DNA of 64,000 bases from Corynebacterium sp. 13CS0277 (GTDB lineage Bacteria > Actinomycetota > Actinomycetes > Mycobacteriales > Mycobacteriaceae): assembly GCF_002994655.1 (NCBI RefSeq), contig NZ_PPDL01000002.1:62001-126000 (forward strand), in the 5' to 3' direction. Every line of letters begins with the position of its first letter. Within the stretch, counting starts at the first letter, position 1. Below, piece after piece: positions 45,662-55,507 of the stretch. Both the position numbers and the translations under genes were made by a program. The notes beneath the pieces are model-generated. The model made no database searches. It was not told the origin of the DNA and was given only the letters and a program-made list of their open reading frames with translations.

Positions 45662-48600
45662 ATGTCTCAGCTTCTGCCGTCTAAGGCCGTCACCAGCATC
45701 GTCGACGGGATCACCGAATACCTCACCACTACGGTGGCTCTCGCCGACGCATCGGCTGCAGCGGCCTTCGAGTCGTTTGTGAAGTCTGAAGCATCTTCGA
45801 TGTTCCACGGCCCCTACGTCCGCACCCGGATGCCTTTCGTGTCCGCCCAGGTCGACGTGGAGTATTTGGGGTGGACTCCCCCGGGATTCACCCCATACAC
45901 GCACCAGCAGCAGGCATATCAGCGCTTGCGCTCCTGGGTTCCGGGTGAACACGGTGGTGCGCACGAGCCGGAGCCCACTGTGATCGTGACGGGTACGGGC
46001 TCCGGTAAGACGGAAGCATTCCTGCACCCGATCATCGATCACGTGGTTCGGGTCCGACGGAACGCCCAAGAACCGCGGGACGCCCGCGGTGTCAAGGCGC
46101 TCATTTTGTACCCGATGAACGCCCTTGCGAACGACCAAGCTGTCCGCCTGGCGAAGCTGCTGAGTGAGGATTCCCGCTTGGAAGGCGTCACCGCTGGTCT
46201 GTACACCGGTGAAGCTGACGCTGATGATGACAACGGCGTGTTGATGACGAGTCGCCACGACATCCGCAAGAATCCTCCGGACATCCTCCTGACGAACTAC
46301 AAGATGCTCGATCAGCTGCTGCTGCGCGAAGCGGACCAGGTGTTGTGGGAGATCTCCGCTGACTCGCTGCAGTACGTTGTGCTGGACGAGGCGCACACGT
46401 ACGACGGTGCGCAGGGCACGGATGTGGCGATGCTGCTTCGTCGCATGGGGCTGAAGCTGAAGCACTTCTCCGGAAGCACTGATCCCCGCCCCTTGGGCAA
46501 GGTCACCCCGGTGGCAACGTCGGCCACGATCGGTGACCAGTCCGATATGAGTGAGTTGTTGTCGTTCGCTCGCGCCATTTTTGGTCGGGAGTTCACTGAC
46601 GAGTCCGTCGTGCGTGAGACCAGGCAGTCTGTCGCGGACTGGGCGGGCCGTATCGACCCGCAAGATTACGAAGGCGCCGCGCACTTCCAATGGCACGAGG
46701 TCAAGGACCAGGTAGAAGACTTCAACGCCGCCATCGCAGGCTTCAAGCCCGAGAACTCTGGTGCGAAGATTCACGCTGCGTATGACAGCTTTTCCGACGC
46801 CCGCGATCTGGATTCTGCATCGTATGCGGCAAACGCCCATGGCATCTACGCCGATATTGATGAGCGCATCGATGCTGCCACATCCCCGTTTGAGCTGTCT
46901 GCGGCGGCCGCCTCACGCCTAAAGATTAGGGTGATGAGGGACCCGTGGCTGCTGCGCCTTTTGTACCTGACTCAGCAACCGAAGGCCCTCGACGTGCTGG
47001 CTCGCGAATTCTTTGGCCTGTCGACCGCAGCCCCGGATTCTGCCGTGGAATTCATGGCGAACCTGGTCGCAGAGTTGTCTTTCCTGCGGGCACAGTTGGG
47101 ACGCACCTTGCCCAGCGTGGACGTGCACGTGTGGGTGCGGGAGCTATCCCGCATTGACCGCTCTGCCAGCCCCGAGATCAGCTTCCGCTGGTCTGACGAC
47201 CACGCGGCGGCGCAACGCACCCACCTAGCCTTTGGCGAGGATGAGGAAGCACACGTCTGGCTGCCTGCAATTTACTGCCGCCACTGTTCACGTTCTGGTT
47301 GGATGACTGCTCTGGGGCCGAGCGGCGGCTACGACGATCTGACGTTTGCTGCGTCCCGGATTCGTTCCATGTCCGTCAGTCGCGAGGACAAGGCGCGCAC
47401 CCGGCCGCTGATCCTCGCCCAGAGCGACACCCGCACCCCGGAGGCCACGAGTCAGCTGTATTGGCTCGACATCGCCAAGCAGAAACTCGATCCTGTCACC
47501 GCTGAAGAGCTCACCGCCGCCGGCTCCGACGAAGGCCATTTGAGTGAGGAGCGTGCAGAGTCTGTCGCTGGAGGCCGCCTGCTGCAGGTGCTGACGTTCA
47601 GTTCGACTGGCGGTGCCGAAGCCGCTGTCAACGAGACCTGCCCTGCATGCGGCCAGGATGACGGCATCCGCTACATCGGTTCTGCCGTCGCAACGCTGCT
47701 GTCCGTCGCCGTGTCGAACCTTTTCGGTTTGCCTGACGTTGACGATGCGGAAAAGAAAGCACTCATCTTCACCGACTCTGTGCAGGACGCGGCCCACCGC
47801 GCCGGCTTCGTGGAGCACCGTTCTCACGCCTTTGGGCTGCGCACCAAGATTGCGTGCGCCCTCAGCGAAGACGAGTACCTGCCCCTTTCCCAGGTCGCTG
47901 AGCAGCTGTTTGAGTCCAACTCCGACACACCGGTCAAGCGTTTCCAGCTGCTGCCCCCGGATCTGTCGCAGTCGAAGGAACTCGAGGCCCTGTGGGACCC
48001 CAGCTACGACCAGGACCCCAACTCGGCCGCCGCCAAGAGAGCGCGGCGGATGATGAAAGACCGCATCCTGTTCGACATTTGTCTTGAGTTCGGACTCCGC
48101 TCCAACCTGGGCCGCACCTTGATGCTGACTGGCACTGCTGACGCCCACGTCGATGCCGGGACGCCTGAGGACCTCCTCCGCTGCGCAAAGGCGGCGTTCG
48201 CGACCTTCAATGAGCACGCGCAGCAGCGCCTGGACGGCATGGATTCTGCCCTCGATGAGGCTCGTGGGCTCAACGACGCCGCCCGCGATGCCCAGCTGCT
48301 CGCGTGGGCGCGCAGCATCCTGGAACGCATCCGCAGCCGTGGTGGCGTCCACCACGAGTGGCTGCGCGACTACATGGCCAACGACGGCAACTACTACCAG
48401 ATCACCCGGGCCCAAAACCGCGGCGTCGCCATTCAAAGCTTCCACCACACCTCAGTCCCCCACTTCCCGCGCCTCGGCAAGGCCGTCAAGGAAACCAAGT
48501 GGAAGCAGGGTATTGATGCCGCAGCCCATGTGAAGGGCTGGTACGCCCGGTGGACCGCCCGCCAGCTCGGCATGTCGACCGAAGACGCGGCGCACCTGGT

Positions 48601-51600
48601 CTACGCCTTCCTCGAGCACGCAGAACACGCGGGTATTTTGCTCAGCGTTGAAAGCTCATCGAACTCGACAACCGGCCGTGTCTTTGCCATTCCCCACGAC
48701 AAGGTCCTCGTTCGTAAGATGAGCGATGCGCAGCTGGCTGACCGTAACTTCACGGACCCGGATTTCGCGGGCCCGAAGATTGCGGAGTGCAACGTCTGCC
48801 ACAGCCTCACCGCATGTTCCGCGGAGACGCTGCAACAGATCCTGGGGGCGCGCTGCTACAACAACGACTGCGAAGGGCACCTTGTCCCCTTCGCAGTCCG
48901 CCCCAACTATTACCGCGACATGTACCGGGCGGCGACGCGCCGCTCCATCATCGCGCGCGAGCACACGTCGCTCCTCGAGAAGGAGAAGCGTGCCCGCCTG
49001 GAGCGCACCTTCAGGGGTGCGGGAGATGTGGACGCCCCGGACGCCGTCAATGTGCTTGTTGCGACCCCCACCCTGGAGATGGGTATCGACATTGGTGACC
49101 TGTCGACCGTGTTCTTGTCCTCCATGCCGAGGTCCGTCGCCAACTATGTCCAACGTGTCGGCCGCGCGGGCCGCTTGACCGGCAATGCCCTCATCATTGC
49201 CATCGTTCAGGGCCGCGGCCAGCACCTCCCCCAGGTGAACAATCCCCTGTCGATGATCGATGGCGATGTTCAGCCCCCTGCGGTGTTCCTCAACGCCCGC
49301 GAAATCGTCCAACGCCAAGCATTTGCCGCTGTCGTTGATGATCTGTCCGCGCGAGGAAAGCTCAGCAACCTCAAAGACGCCCGCGATGTCTTCAGCCCCA
49401 CGAGCGGGCTGAAAGTCCGTATCGACGAAGTCGCACCCGAGATCATCGCCGCTGCCCGCGACCGCTTCCTGGAGTCCTTCGGCGACCTCCTGGATGGCGG
49501 CGTCAAGGACTTCGTCCGCACCTGGGACATGCGCCAGACCCTCGCCCTGGCCGGTGATACGTGGCAGGCCGAGCGCAAAGAGCTCATCTACCTCAAGCAG
49601 AAGCTTGCCGAGAAGGAAAAAGAGCTCACCGATAAGGCTCTCGCGCCAGCTGCCACCGAGCAGATGCGCGAAGACGCCAAGCTCACCACCTCTGCGATTC
49701 GCCGCGCCGCAGCAACCCTGAAGTTGCTGGAAACCGAGTACTGGATCTCCAGCTTGGAACGCTTCGGGCAACTGCCGAACTACACGCTTCTCGACGACTC
49801 CGTCGAGCTGCAAGTGTCGGGCGTGCAGCGCGGCTCCGACGGCACCATCGAATTCCTGCCCAAGCACAAGGCGTACAGCCGCGCCCTTTCCTCCGCGCTC
49901 ACGGAACTAGCGCCCGGCAACCACTTCTACGCCGAAGGTTTGCGCATCCGCATCGACGCCGTCGAACTCGGAGAAAACGCCAACCGCGTCGAAAAGTGGC
50001 GCACCTGCCCGATGTGCAGCTTCACTGCGGTCTACGGCGCAACCAACACGCAACGCACAAGCGCAAGCGACAGCACTGTCGCCGACTACGATCGGGCTGC
50101 CTGCCCCGAATGCGGGGCCACTGCGTTCGCCGGCCTGGAGGCCGTGATCGACGTGTTGCCCATGCAGAAAGTCTCCGCCCAGGTACGCCTGGAACGCGAC
50201 ATCATCGACGGTGCCCGCGAGCGGCGCGAACGCCAGCATTACACCACCTCCCTGTCCGTCCAGCTGCCGGAGAAGAAAGAGCGCACGACCTGGTTCTTCG
50301 CCGATAGTGACTTCGGCGTCTCAGGCCTGCCCAACGTCACCCTGAAATGGATGAACCTTGGCACCGGCCAAGGAACCGAGCGCATCATCCACGGCCAATC
50401 CATCCACGCGCCCCTGTTCACGGTGTGCCGGCAGTGTGGGCAAGTCGATAACAACGCCGGCAAAAACGACGCCAGCGACCACCGAGGCTGGTGCCCCAAC
50501 AAGGATGAAAGCGAGCAAGACAACCTCATCCTGGCGATCGGCCGCACGCTGACCACCCAGGGTGTGCTGATGTACCTGCCGAGCGACGTCTTCAACTTCG
50601 ACAGCTACGCGCTGCCCTCCCTCATCGCCGCCCTCAAAATGGGATTCAGGCAAGTCCTCGGCGGTGACCCCCAGCACCTCGACGTGTCGGTCGTCAGCGT
50701 GCCCAGCCCCGTCCAAGGATCCAACGACGTGGAGGAAGCCCTCCTCATCCACGACAACATCCCCGGCGGCACCGGCTACCTCACCGCATTCACCGACCCC
50801 CAGCGGGTGTGGGAACTGCTGCGGAGCGCCCACGAGACCGTCCGCACCTGCACGTGCAAAGACAGCCAGCGAGGTGCCTGCCCCGACTGTCTCCTACCCT
50901 TCGCTGACCCCCACCAGCTGCAGTACACCGACCGGCATGTCGCGGAAGCAATTCTCTACCGCCTGCTCACCGGCGACACGCTGCCCTCCGACGGGGCAAC
51001 AGGTGTCCGCGAGATCACGGCACTCGACGCCAACAAGGTTGTCTATGCCCCGACCCGGGAAAACACCGCCGAGTCTCACCTCGAGCGCGAGGTGCGCAAG
51101 GCCCTGACGGAGCGGCTGGAAAGCCACGGCGCGAAAGTCACCAAGGACGTTCAGGGCAGCTACGTCACCACGACGTTCACGCTGCCTGACCAGGAAGTCT
51201 CCTGGCTGCTCGAACCCCAGCCAGCAGCCGTCGTGAATGAAGCAGGCACCCTCCCGGACTTCCTGCTGTCCACCACCGCCGGTGAACGCGGCCCCCGCTT
51301 CGCCATCTACTGCGACGGCTACGCCTTCCACGCGACTGCCCACAACAACCGCGTGGCCGACGATGCCACCAAGCGCGACACCCTGCGCCATCTCGGGTAT
51401 ATCCCCTGGGCTGTCACCAACCAGGACCTCACCGAGTTCCGGGAAAAGCTCGCCCTCGAAGACACCGCTTTGTGGGCCGAAGGCTGGTTCTACACCGACG
51501 CCGCCGCCAAGCGGCTCACCCAAGTCGTCAACATCTCTGAGAAGCAGATCCGGTCCTTCCTCCGCGATTCCCTCTCCTGCTTGGTGGACCTCATGAAGGA

Positions 51601-52393
51601 GTTCCAGCTGTCTCGCTGGGACACCATGCGTGCTGCTGCCGAAAAGATGCAAGGCTTGCCGCTCATCACCGGCCACATGAGCACGGACAACGGGCAACTC
51701 CGGTGCACCGTGGACAAGGAGCTCATCAACCTCACCCTGGACAACCTGCCCGAATCCATGGACGAGATGCGTCAACTGCGCACCACGCTCACCCTCACCA
51801 TCGACGTCGAGCGCCCCTCCTGGAAGGAGCAGTGGATCACCTGGCTGCGCCTGAGCAACCTGTTGTCGCTGCGCCGCCTGCCGGCCGATATCACGACCCG
51901 CAGCACGAACCTTGCTGCGCCGAAGGCCACCGGTCTCCTCGATGAGCTGCGCACGCCTGCGGAGGAACCCACCCCGGTCACGAGCGACTCCGTCACTGCG
52001 GACGCTGCCGCACCGGTGGCGACCGACGACACTGCCACCGACACTGGCGCGCAGGTCGCAGCAGCGACCGAATCCGCACCAGCACCCGATGTCGACCCGC
52101 AGTGGGAAGAATTGGAAGAGCTTGCCGCCACCCCGGCAGAGGAGTTCATTCTCCGTGCGCTCAGCTCTGCGCAGGTTCCCGTCCCCGTGCAAGGCGAAGA
52201 GCCCCTCGGCGACCAGATGCTCGATCTTGCGTGGCTCGACGCCAAGGTCGGCTTCACCACCACCCCCGAGGAGGACTACAGCACCTACATCGACGCGGGG
52301 TGGACCATCATCACCGCCGACGAAGACAGCACGGATGATGCGATCGCGCAGCAGCTCGCATCCCTGCTCAGCACCCACACGCAGCGAGACTAG
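45662..52393 (+). CDS. Giant DEAH helicase with DUF1998-like motifs and nuclease-like segment
   Basis: 2243 residues from ATG 45662. Order of parts: Q-like motif YTHQQQAYQRL, Walker A GTGSGKT (111-117), DEAH (242-245); a very long middle with Cys pairs (CRHCSRSGWM, CPACGQDDG, CNVCHSLTAC); second helicase domain with ATPTLEMGIDIGDLS and YVQRVGRAGR (1162-1171); more zinc ribbons (CPMCSF, CPECGA, CRQCGQ); the DUF1998-like block LLIHDNIPGGTGYL with CTCKDSQRGACPDCLLPF; then, near 1865-1910, PDFLLS, FAIYCDGYAFHATA and KRDTLRHLGYIPWAV, which resemble a Vsr/DUF559-type nuclease. The end repeats a similar theme (DLAWLDAKVGF, GWTII). It would unite the roles of DrmA and DrmB in one chain. The UvrD-like gene follows 14 nt later. 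Confidence 0.85.
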   Translation: MSQLLPSKAVTSIVDGITEYLTTTVALADASAAAAFESFVKSEASSMFHGPYVRTRMPFVSAQVDVEYLGWTPPGFTPYTHQQQAYQRLRSWVPGEHGGAHEPEPTVIVTGTGSGKTEAFLHPIIDHVVRVRRNAQEPRDARGVKALILYPMNALANDQAVRLAKLLSEDSRLEGVTAGLYTGEADADDDNGVLMTSRHDIRKNPPDILLTNYKMLDQLLLREADQVLWEISADSLQYVVLDEAHTYDGAQGTDVAMLLRRMGLKLKHFSGSTDPRPLGKVTPVATSATIGDQSDMSELLSFARAIFGREFTDESVVRETRQSVADWAGRIDPQDYEGAAHFQWHEVKDQVEDFNAAIAGFKPENSGAKIHAAYDSFSDARDLDSASYAANAHGIYADIDERIDAATSPFELSAAAASRLKIRVMRDPWLLRLLYLTQQPKALDVLAREFFGLSTAAPDSAVEFMANLVAELSFLRAQLGRTLPSVDVHVWVRELSRIDRSASPEISFRWSDDHAAAQRTHLAFGEDEEAHVWLPAIYCRHCSRSGWMTALGPSGGYDDLTFAASRIRSMSVSREDKARTRPLILAQSDTRTPEATSQLYWLDIAKQKLDPVTAEELTAAGSDEGHLSEERAESVAGGRLLQVLTFSSTGGAEAAVNETCPACGQDDGIRYIGSAVATLLSVAVSNLFGLPDVDDAEKKALIFTDSVQDAAHRAGFVEHRSHAFGLRTKIACALSEDEYLPLSQVAEQLFESNSDTPVKRFQLLPPDLSQSKELEALWDPSYDQDPNSAAAKRARRMMKDRILFDICLEFGLRSNLGRTLMLTGTADAHVDAGTPEDLLRCAKAAFATFNEHAQQRLDGMDSALDEARGLNDAARDAQLLAWARSILERIRSRGGVHHEWLRDYMANDGNYYQITRAQNRGVAIQSFHHTSVPHFPRLGKAVKETKWKQGIDAAAHVKGWYARWTARQLGMSTEDAAHLVYAFLEHAEHAGILLSVESSSNSTTGRVFAIPHDKVLVRKMSDAQLADRNFTDPDFAGPKIAECNVCHSLTACSAETLQQILGARCYNNDCEGHLVPFAVRPNYYRDMYRAATRRSIIAREHTSLLEKEKRARLERTFRGAGDVDAPDAVNVLVATPTLEMGIDIGDLSTVFLSSMPRSVANYVQRVGRAGRLTGNALIIAIVQGRGQHLPQVNNPLSMIDGDVQPPAVFLNAREIVQRQAFAAVVDDLSARGKLSNLKDARDVFSPTSGLKVRIDEVAPEIIAAARDRFLESFGDLLDGGVKDFVRTWDMRQTLALAGDTWQAERKELIYLKQKLAEKEKELTDKALAPAATEQMREDAKLTTSAIRRAAATLKLLETEYWISSLERFGQLPNYTLLDDSVELQVSGVQRGSDGTIEFLPKHKAYSRALSSALTELAPGNHFYAEGLRIRIDAVELGENANRVEKWRTCPMCSFTAVYGATNTQRTSASDSTVADYDRAACPECGATAFAGLEAVIDVLPMQKVSAQVRLERDIIDGARERRERQHYTTSLSVQLPEKKERTTWFFADSDFGVSGLPNVTLKWMNLGTGQGTERIIHGQSIHAPLFTVCRQCGQVDNNAGKNDASDHRGWCPNKDESEQDNLILAIGRTLTTQGVLMYLPSDVFNFDSYALPSLIAALKMGFRQVLGGDPQHLDVSVVSVPSPVQGSNDVEEALLIHDNIPGGTGYLTAFTDPQRVWELLRSAHETVRTCTCKDSQRGACPDCLLPFADPHQLQYTDRHVAEAILYRLLTGDTLPSDGATGVREITALDANKVVYAPTRENTAESHLEREVRKALTERLESHGAKVTKDVQGSYVTTTFTLPDQEVSWLLEPQPAAVVNEAGTLPDFLLSTTAGERGPRFAIYCDGYAFHATAHNNRVADDATKRDTLRHLGYIPWAVTNQDLTEFREKLALEDTALWAEGWFYTDAAAKRLTQVVNISEKQIRSFLRDSLSCLVDLMKEFQLSRWDTMRAAAEKMQGLPLITGHMSTDNGQLRCTVDKELINLTLDNLPESMDEMRQLRTTLTLTIDVERPSWKEQWITWLRLSNLLSLRRLPADITTRSTNLAAPKATGLLDELRTPAEEPTPVTSDSVTADAAAPVATDDTATDTGAQVAAATESAPAPDVDPQWEELEELAATPAEEFILRALSSAQVPVPVQGEEPLGDQMLDLAWLDAKVGFTTTPEEDYSTYIDAGWTIITADEDSTDDAIAQQLASLLSTHTQRD

Positions 52394-52407
52394 GAGATAA
52401 TCCCCTC

Positions 52408-54762
52408 ATGGCCGACGTCATCACCATCAAAGCGCCCTCCCACGATCGCGAGCTCCAGCCCAAGGTCGTCGCGGTTCTCGCTCGGCTCCAAGCAGGCGAA
52501 GACGTACCCCTCAACCCTGTCTCTGGCGCCGCTGACCCGCGGGCGCGCCTTGTCGCCGTCGACAGCAGCCACCACGCGGTCGTGTTCCACGCAGACTTCG
52601 GAACCCAGGCCTACTTCTTCTACATCGGCACCTACCCTGCCGATGAAGCCTTCAGCGTGGCTCAGACCAGCAAGCTCAACATCAACCCCATCAACGGTGT
52701 GATGGAAGTGGTGCGCGTCGGTGAACCCGCCGACAGCACCACTGCGCACGATGCACCAGCGAAGGCAACCGGTGCCGCAGACTCCGCAGCTGCCGCCGAA
52801 GATGACGCGAACCAGGCCTCTGCTGCCGAGCAGCCCGTCACGACCACCACTGGCCCGGCACGGCACGCGGCGGACAAGGACAACGTCCCGGAAGTTGGGG
52901 CCAAGGCCGCACGGTCCAACACCGGCACTCGCCTCGTCGCCGACGGCCACACCCCCGACAGCCTCTTCGAGGAACTCGGTCTTCCCCGCGAGCTCAGCGC
53001 GGCGGTCATGCGGACATCCACCAACATCCAGTTCATGGATGTCCTCCGCTACGCACCCGCATGGCAGCAGGAAGCATTCCGCTCGCTGTCCGTGGGGCAA
53101 CCCGTCGACCAGATCCGCGAAGACCTCGGACTCGGCACCGCGCTCGATGACTCCGTCACTGAGCAAGAAAAGATCGAGCACGCCATCGCGCAGCCGGCAA
53201 CCCAGATGCAGTTCCGCTACACCAGCGACGCTGCCGATCTGCGGGACGCCATCGAATCGTCCAATTTTGAGGCATGGCGTACGTTCCTCCACCCCTCCCA
53301 GCACGAACAGGCAACCAAGTACTTCTCCGGTTCTTCCCGTGTGTTCGGTGGTGCAGGCACCGGAAAGACGGTCGTCGCCGTCCATCGCGCCCGCAATATC
53401 GCCCTCGGGTTGCTCAGCAGCGATAAGCCCACCGGTAGCCGCATCATCCTCACCACCTACACCCGCGGCCTCGCCTCCGCGCTCAAAGACATGGTGGTCT
53501 CCCTCGATCCCAAGATGCACACCCACCTCACCGAGAAAATCGGGGAAGAAGGCCTCTACGTCAGCGGTATCGATGCCCTGGCGCACACCATCATCAACGC
53601 CTCCACTGCTGCCGACCGCAACACCGCATCCGAAATCCTCTTCGGCACAAAGATGTATGCCGCCCCCGGATACCTCAACGAAAACGAAGAGCTCACCATC
53701 CTCGAGCGCTGTCTCGCCATGGATGGCGGCATCCTCGAAGGGGCAAAGGCAGAGCCCTCTTTCCTCTTGGCCGAATGGGTCGACGTCGTCATCGCCAACA
53801 AAGCCACCAACCGCGCCGACTACCTGCGCACCAAGCGCGTCGGCCGCGGCGTAGCACTCAACCGCAAAGAACGCGTCGCAGTCTGGAACGTTCTCGAAGC
53901 CTTCCGCCGTGAATGCTCCAGCAGCCGCAAATTCGGCTACGCCACCATGGCAGCACTCGCCGCCACACTCATCGACGTGGCCGCCGACAACCCCACCAGC
54001 CCCATCACCGAGCGACGCGTCGCCGACCACATCATCATCGACGAAGCACAAGACTTCCACGCCGGACACTGGCTCCTCGTCCGTGCGCTCGTCCCCCAAG
54101 GCCCTAACGACATCTTCATCTCTGAAGACGGCCACCAGCGCATCTACGGCCGGCCGGTCGTCCTCTCCCACTTCGATATCCACACACGTGGCCGCAGCCG
54201 TGGGCTGAAGATCAACTACCGCACCACCGAGGAAAACCTCGACTACGCCAACGAAATTCTCACCGGCGACGAATTCGTCAACTCCGAAGGCGAACTCGAC
54301 AACACCCTCTACTACCGTTCACTTCGCAACGGCCCGGAGCCGATCATCATCAACTGCCCCACCAGCTCCAAGCAGGCAGATACTGCCGCCGAGTACATCA
54401 ACCAATGGCAGTCGGAGGCAGGCCCCGGCCGCGCAGTCAGCATCGGCATCCTCATGCGTCAAACGAACTCCGCCAACAAGTTCGTCACACTCCTGAACAA
54501 CCGCGGCATCAACGCGGAGTACAGGAAAGGTCCCAGCACGAAGAAGTCCGATACTGTCGCTGTGATGACCATGCATGGCGCGAAGGGCCTGGAGTTCACC
54601 CACGTCATCCTCGCCGGCATCGATCCCGAGGGCACGCCGCATGTCTACGGCTTTAACCGCATGGACGAAGGTGCACAGAAGGAAGCCGTCCGACGCGAGA
54701 AGTCGCTGTTGTACGTCGCATCGTCCCGCGCGCGCGATGTCCTCGTGGCTTTGACTGCTTAG
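52408..54762 (+). CDS. UvrD/Rep-type helicase with N-terminal RelE/ParE-like domain
   Basis: 784 residues from ATG 52408 (AGGAG upstream). Residues 1-100 resemble the RelE/ParE fold seen in front of some actinobacterial UvrD-like helicases: a helical start (KVVAVLARLQAG), strands (ARLVAVDSSHHAVVFHA), then YFFYIGTYPADEAFSVA and LNINPINGVMEVV. A linker rich in Ala/Thr/Asp follows. The superfamily-1 helicase has Walker A FGGAGTGKT (313-321), motif II in IIIDEAQDF, motif III near EDGHQRIYG, and motifs V-VI in MTMHGAKGLEFTHVIL and SLLYVASSRARDVL. Last gene of the operon with the giant helicase. Whether the N-terminal domain is active is unknown. Confidence 0.87.
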   Translation: MADVITIKAPSHDRELQPKVVAVLARLQAGEDVPLNPVSGAADPRARLVAVDSSHHAVVFHADFGTQAYFFYIGTYPADEAFSVAQTSKLNINPINGVMEVVRVGEPADSTTAHDAPAKATGAADSAAAAEDDANQASAAEQPVTTTTGPARHAADKDNVPEVGAKAARSNTGTRLVADGHTPDSLFEELGLPRELSAAVMRTSTNIQFMDVLRYAPAWQQEAFRSLSVGQPVDQIREDLGLGTALDDSVTEQEKIEHAIAQPATQMQFRYTSDAADLRDAIESSNFEAWRTFLHPSQHEQATKYFSGSSRVFGGAGTGKTVVAVHRARNIALGLLSSDKPTGSRIILTTYTRGLASALKDMVVSLDPKMHTHLTEKIGEEGLYVSGIDALAHTIINASTAADRNTASEILFGTKMYAAPGYLNENEELTILERCLAMDGGILEGAKAEPSFLLAEWVDVVIANKATNRADYLRTKRVGRGVALNRKERVAVWNVLEAFRRECSSSRKFGYATMAALAATLIDVAADNPTSPITERRVADHIIIDEAQDFHAGHWLLVRALVPQGPNDIFISEDGHQRIYGRPVVLSHFDIHTRGRSRGLKINYRTTEENLDYANEILTGDEFVNSEGELDNTLYYRSLRNGPEPIIINCPTSSKQADTAAEYINQWQSEAGPGRAVSIGILMRQTNSANKFVTLLNNRGINAEYRKGPSTKKSDTVAVMTMHGAKGLEFTHVILAGIDPEGTPHVYGFNRMDEGAQKEAVRREKSLLYVASSRARDVLVALTA

Positions 54763-54815
54763 ACGAAGCTCCTGCGCAGGAACGCGACGAGCTACCCGTT
54801 TTCTTCGCGAAGCAC

Positions 54816-54832
54816 TCCCAGTCGAATTGGGA
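54816..54832 (+). terminator. Weak hairpin after the UvrD-like gene
   Basis: TCCCA...TGGGA with a 7-nt loop, followed by TTCTTCC, 54 nt after the stop and between convergent genes. Only a 5-bp stem. Confidence 0.25.
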
Positions 54833-54889
54833 TTCTTCCGGAGCACGGGAAGGAAAGCCGCTGAAGGCCCCTGCCCACGCGCGTCCCGC

Positions 54890-55378
54890 TCACCAATAGT
54901 GGTACTGCTCCGGGTGGAGCAGCTTTCCGTACTGGTTGCGTTCCTTCATCCACGCCGACAGCGTCGACGGATGAATCCCCAGTCGCTGGGCCATCTCCTT
55001 CCTCGTCTTCCCACCGAAGTTCACGAGCAAGATTGCCCACTCGGCATGGAACCACGGATCCGAAGAGCCGACTTGCTGGCGCTTCAGTGTCGCCACCAGA
55101 GGAAAATCGTGAAGGTCAAGCCCGCGCTCGATGACCTCGTAGATCCATTTGATCTGCTCCCAGGGAGTGAACATCTTCCACTGCGCCGCAGGCAGAGCCA
55201 GGAGCTCCTCGTCACTCACACTCCTGGCCATGTCCAAGCGGTGTGACGTCAGCCAATCTCGGAGCGTGATGTCAGAGCAGCCGATGCGCGCGGCTGCTTC
55301 TTTGCGCGGAACGCCTTCCTCTACGAGGCGGATCGCTTCGGCTTTGGCTTCGTCGCTGAATTTCTTCACTGCTGACAT
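54890..55378 (-). CDS. Double helix-turn-helix protein, copy A
   Basis: 162 residues from ATG 55378 with AAGGA 7 nt upstream. Two HTH units are visible: an N-terminal one like those of IS3-type transposase OrfA (KKFSDEAKAEAIRLVEEGVP, then KEAAARIGCSDITLRDWL) and a C-terminal one (GGKTRKEMAQRLGIHPSTLS, AWMKE). Between them lies a conserved helical stretch (WEQIKWIYEVIERGLDLHDF, PLVATLKRQ). It is about half identical to the neighbour at 55508-56008 in the same orientation. No transposase catalytic domain is attached. A regulator of the island or a DNA-binding accessory factor is possible; convergent with the UvrD-like gene. Confidence 0.75.
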   Translation of the reverse strand: MSAVKKFSDEAKAEAIRLVEEGVPRKEAAARIGCSDITLRDWLTSHRLDMARSVSDEELLALPAAQWKMFTPWEQIKWIYEVIERGLDLHDFPLVATLKRQQVGSSDPWFHAEWAILLVNFGGKTRKEMAQRLGIHPSTLSAWMKERNQYGKLLHPEQYHYW

Positions 55379-55507
55379 GGGATTCCTTCGGTTCGTAAAA
55401 CGCGATGACCGGATGAGGGAGGATGCTGCTTCGCTGACGTGGGGCGACGGGCTGGGGCGGCAGCTCCCTTACCGAAGCCACCCGAAGCGCTCCTGGTCGG
55501 CAACGCT

